Shown: positions 6,253-7,536 of the stretch, in pieces
Layout of the letters: each line of letters begins with the position of its first letter
Numbering within the stretch: the stretch's first letter is position 1
Source: JADJNW01 sp964517175
Lineage (GTDB): Bacteria > Bacteroidota > Bacteroidia > Chitinophagales > Saprospiraceae
Assembly (NCBI GenBank): GCA_964517175.1
Contig: CAZFBU010000182.1
Coordinates: 1 to 7,536 of the forward strand
DNA: 7,536 bases
Direction of reading: 5' to 3'
The notes under the pieces: generated by a model
Seen by the model: only the letters and a program-made list of their open reading frames with translations
What the model was told of the DNA's origin: nothing
Database searches by the model: none
Program-made: the position numbers and the translations under genes

Positions 6253-7536
6253 TTGAATCTCACCCAGCAGATGCGCAGAGCCGCTTGGGCAATCTACTAC
6301 CCGGAAAGCGCCGCCCGCTACATCCAGCGAAGCGCAAATGTCGCCACCGCCCTGAATCAACAGGCCATTTACATCAAAACCGGTTGTTACACCAAACTCA
6401 ACGATGCTCAGATCGAGGGTAGTTGGATCATACACCAGCGAGTGAATTCTGTAGAAACCTGCCTCTTCCACAACGAATCTTGCTTCGGTATTCACTTGCT
6501 CGATCACCAATCCACTGCCTTTGGTCAATACGAACAACGTCTGATATCCTTCCGGAACCGTCGGGCGCTCGTCATATCCACCGATCAGCGTTGTGGAGCC
6601 ATCGCGCAAACAAGGCTGGAAGAATGCCTTCACGGTGCCTGCATCTGCAACACATTCATCATCCGGACAAGCTTCCACGTCGAAAGCTGCACCCGCTACG
6701 TCCAGCGCTGCGCAGATATCGCCACCGCCCTGAATCAGCAAACCGTTTACGTCAACGCCCGTCGTTACGCCAATTTCCACGATGCCCAAATCCAACGTAG
6801 TCGGATCATACACCAGCGTGTGAATCGTGTAGCGACCTTCCGCGTCCACATCGAAAGAAGGTTCGTCACCTACCTGCTCGATCACCAGCCCTTCGCCGGA
6901 TGTCAAAACGTAGATCAGAGAATAACCTTCCGGTACATTCGCTTCTGCGTCGCGTGTTGCCGTCAGCGTAGCCGTGCCGTCTTCCAGGCAAGCGCCTTCG
7001 TCTGCCGTCAGTGTGCCCGCATCTGCTACACATTCATCATCCGGACAAGCTTCCACGTCGAAAGCTGCACCCGCTACGTCCAGCGCTGCGCAGATATCGC
7101 CACCGCCCTGAATCAGCAAACCGTTTACGTCAACGCCCGTCGTTACGCCAATTTCCACGATGCCCAAATCCAACGTAGTCGGATCATACACCAGCGTGTG
7201 AATCGTGTAGCGACCTTCCGCGTCCACATCGAAAGAAGGTTCGTCACCTACCTGCTCGATCACCAGCCCTTCGCCGGATGTCAAAACGTAGATCAGAGAA
7301 TAACCTTCCGGTACATTCGCTTCTGCGTCGCGTGTTGCCGTCAGCGTAGCCGTGCCATCTTCCAGACAAGCGCCTTCGTCTGCCGTCAGTGTGCCCGCAT
7401 CTGCTAAGCATTCTACTTCACAAGCGGCTACATCAAAAGCTGCACCCGCTACGTCCAGCGCCGCGCAGATATCGCCACCGCCCTGAATCAGCAAACCGTT
7501 TACGTCAACGCCCGTCGTTACGCCAATTTCCACGAT
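6013..7536 (-). CDS. T9SS-exported acidic tandem-repeat surface protein, C-terminal part; 5' end beyond window
   Basis: The reading frame runs open to the window edge (507 residues visible), so start and signal peptide lie outside. It consists of repeated units of about 126 residues and a C-terminal sorting domain. Each unit reads roughly ADAGTLTADEGACLEDG, then PEGYSLIYVLTSGEGLVIEQV, then EGRYTIHTLVYDPTTLDL, then GVTTGVDVNGLLIQGGGDIC, then ALDVAGAAFDVEACPDDEC. A standard unit has 15 Asp and 11 Glu against two Arg and no Lys, plus four Cys that could form disulfides after export. The unit nearest the C-terminus is diverged and contains Lys. The last 79 residues form a type A T9SS sorting domain, which directs crossing of the outer membrane and surface attachment or release. 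I recognise the repeat type from Saprospiria surface proteins but know no function; adhesion, metal binding or a structural stalk are inferences. It ends at a shared terminator and converges on glgC. Confidence 0.88.
   Translation of the reverse strand: MVEIGVTTGVDVNGLLIQGGGDICAALDVAGAAFDVAACEVECLADAGTLTADEGACLEDGTATLTATRDAEANVPEGYSLIYVLTSGEGLVIEQVGDEPSFDVDAEGRYTIHTLVYDPTTLDLGIVEIGVTTGVDVNGLLIQGGGDICAALDVAGAAFDVEACPDDECVADAGTLTADEGACLEDGTATLTATRDAEANVPEGYSLIYVLTSGEGLVIEQVGDEPSFDVDAEGRYTIHTLVYDPTTLDLGIVEIGVTTGVDVNGLLIQGGGDICAALDVAGAAFDVEACPDDECVADAGTVKAFFQPCLRDGSTTLIGGYDERPTVPEGYQTLFVLTKGSGLVIEQVNTEARFVVEEAGFYRIHSLVYDPTTLDLSIVEFGVTTGFDVNGLLIQGGGDICASLDVAGGAFRVVDCPSGSAHLLGEIQTFPNPAVNMINIDLPSMENVSNVFVRLMDTNGSVVKEMRLDAVAQRATMDISNQTPGMYYLLITSDDTILMQSNIVKTK
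6641..7018 (-). repeat. Repeat unit B, near-identical to the next unit
   Basis: 378 bp aligned by eye to 7019-7396 with three differences (6649 A/T, 6979 G/A, 6988 G/A; this unit/other unit). On the coding strand these are GTT/GTA (Val), GAC/GAT (Asp) and TGC/TGT (Cys), all synonymous. This unit joins the diverged terminal unit at 6640. Confidence 0.93.
7019..7396 (-). repeat. Repeat unit C, near-identical to unit B
   Basis: Second member of the pair, 375 of 378 positions the same as 6641-7018. Its upstream neighbour (7397 onward) differs at the junction, with EVECLADAG in place of DDECVADAG, marking the limit of the near-identical block. Confidence 0.93.

Larger units (their letters stand above)
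6285..7536 (-). repeat. Tandem 378-bp coding repeats (at least 3.3 units, continuing past the window)
   Basis: Aligning on GATATCGCC or its equivalent gives positions 6337 (diverged), 6715, 7093 and 7468: spacings of 378, 378 and 375 bp. In protein order the units are: a partial unit (7397-7536, one codon shorter at its AACEVEC junction), two near-identical units (7019-7396 and 6641-7018) and a clearly diverged terminal unit (about 6285-6640). All spacings are multiples of three, so the frame is kept. The array runs off the right edge, so copy number is unknown. Confidence 0.95.

Noticed and set aside
6037..7407. 456-codon open frame on the plus strand opposite the repeat protein
   Set aside because: It is the antisense shadow of a repetitive, strongly biased coding sequence. 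Its translation (His/Arg/Gln-rich, repeated RYVQRCADIATALNQQ) has no family signature, and the opposite strand carries a clear T9SS protein.
6641..7536. CRISPR-like or mobile repeat array
   Set aside because: The repeats are 378 bp, contiguous, without spacers, in frame within a coding region, and conserved at protein level; they are protein domain duplications.

Overview
The window looks like a piece of a Bacteroidota chromosome, most likely from the class Saprospiria (the Lewinella / Haliscomenobacter / Saprospira group). This placement is an inference from four things. A secreted protein ends in a type IX secretion (T9SS) sorting domain. Its repeats (VYDPTTLDL, GVDVNGLLIQGGGDIC) resemble surface proteins I know from that group. 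There is a gene for the small ribosomal protein bTHX. Finally, there are TANNTTTG promoter elements, and Shine-Dalgarno sites are weak or missing at several starts.

Layout, left to right. (1) Bases 1-1031, minus strand: the N-terminal 343 residues of a ligase-associated DEXH-box DNA helicase (Lhr-like), cut by the window edge just before motif VI. (2) A 108-bp divergent spacer with a Bacteroidota-type -7 element. (3) 1140-2639, plus: a complete GH3-family protein, a relative of plant acyl-acid amido synthetases. (4) 2693-2809, plus: a 38-codon gene for ribosomal protein bTHX with its own promoter and a strong terminator. (5) A 219-bp spacer with an inverted repeat and a candidate promoter. 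(6) 3066-4502 and 4585-5859, plus: glgA and glgC, the two core enzymes of ADP-glucose-dependent glycogen synthesis. (7) A strong bidirectional terminator at 5955-5995. (8) 6013-7536, minus: the C-terminal 507 residues of a large, acidic, cysteine-bearing repeat protein exported by the T9SS, its 5' end outside the window.

How the genes work together. GlgC makes ADP-glucose from glucose-1-phosphate and ATP, and GlgA polymerises it into alpha-1,4-glucan; no branching enzyme or phosphorylase is in view. The helicase, GH3 protein, bTHX and repeat protein have no evident functional link to glycogen metabolism or to each other. Terminators at 2814-2846 and 5955-5995 split the plus-strand genes into separate units.

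I do not see a clearly new defence or mobile system. The points most worth a second look are the 378-bp tandem repeats (two copies differ at 3 of 378 positions, all synonymous), the leader upstream of glgA, and the bacterial GH3 gene.
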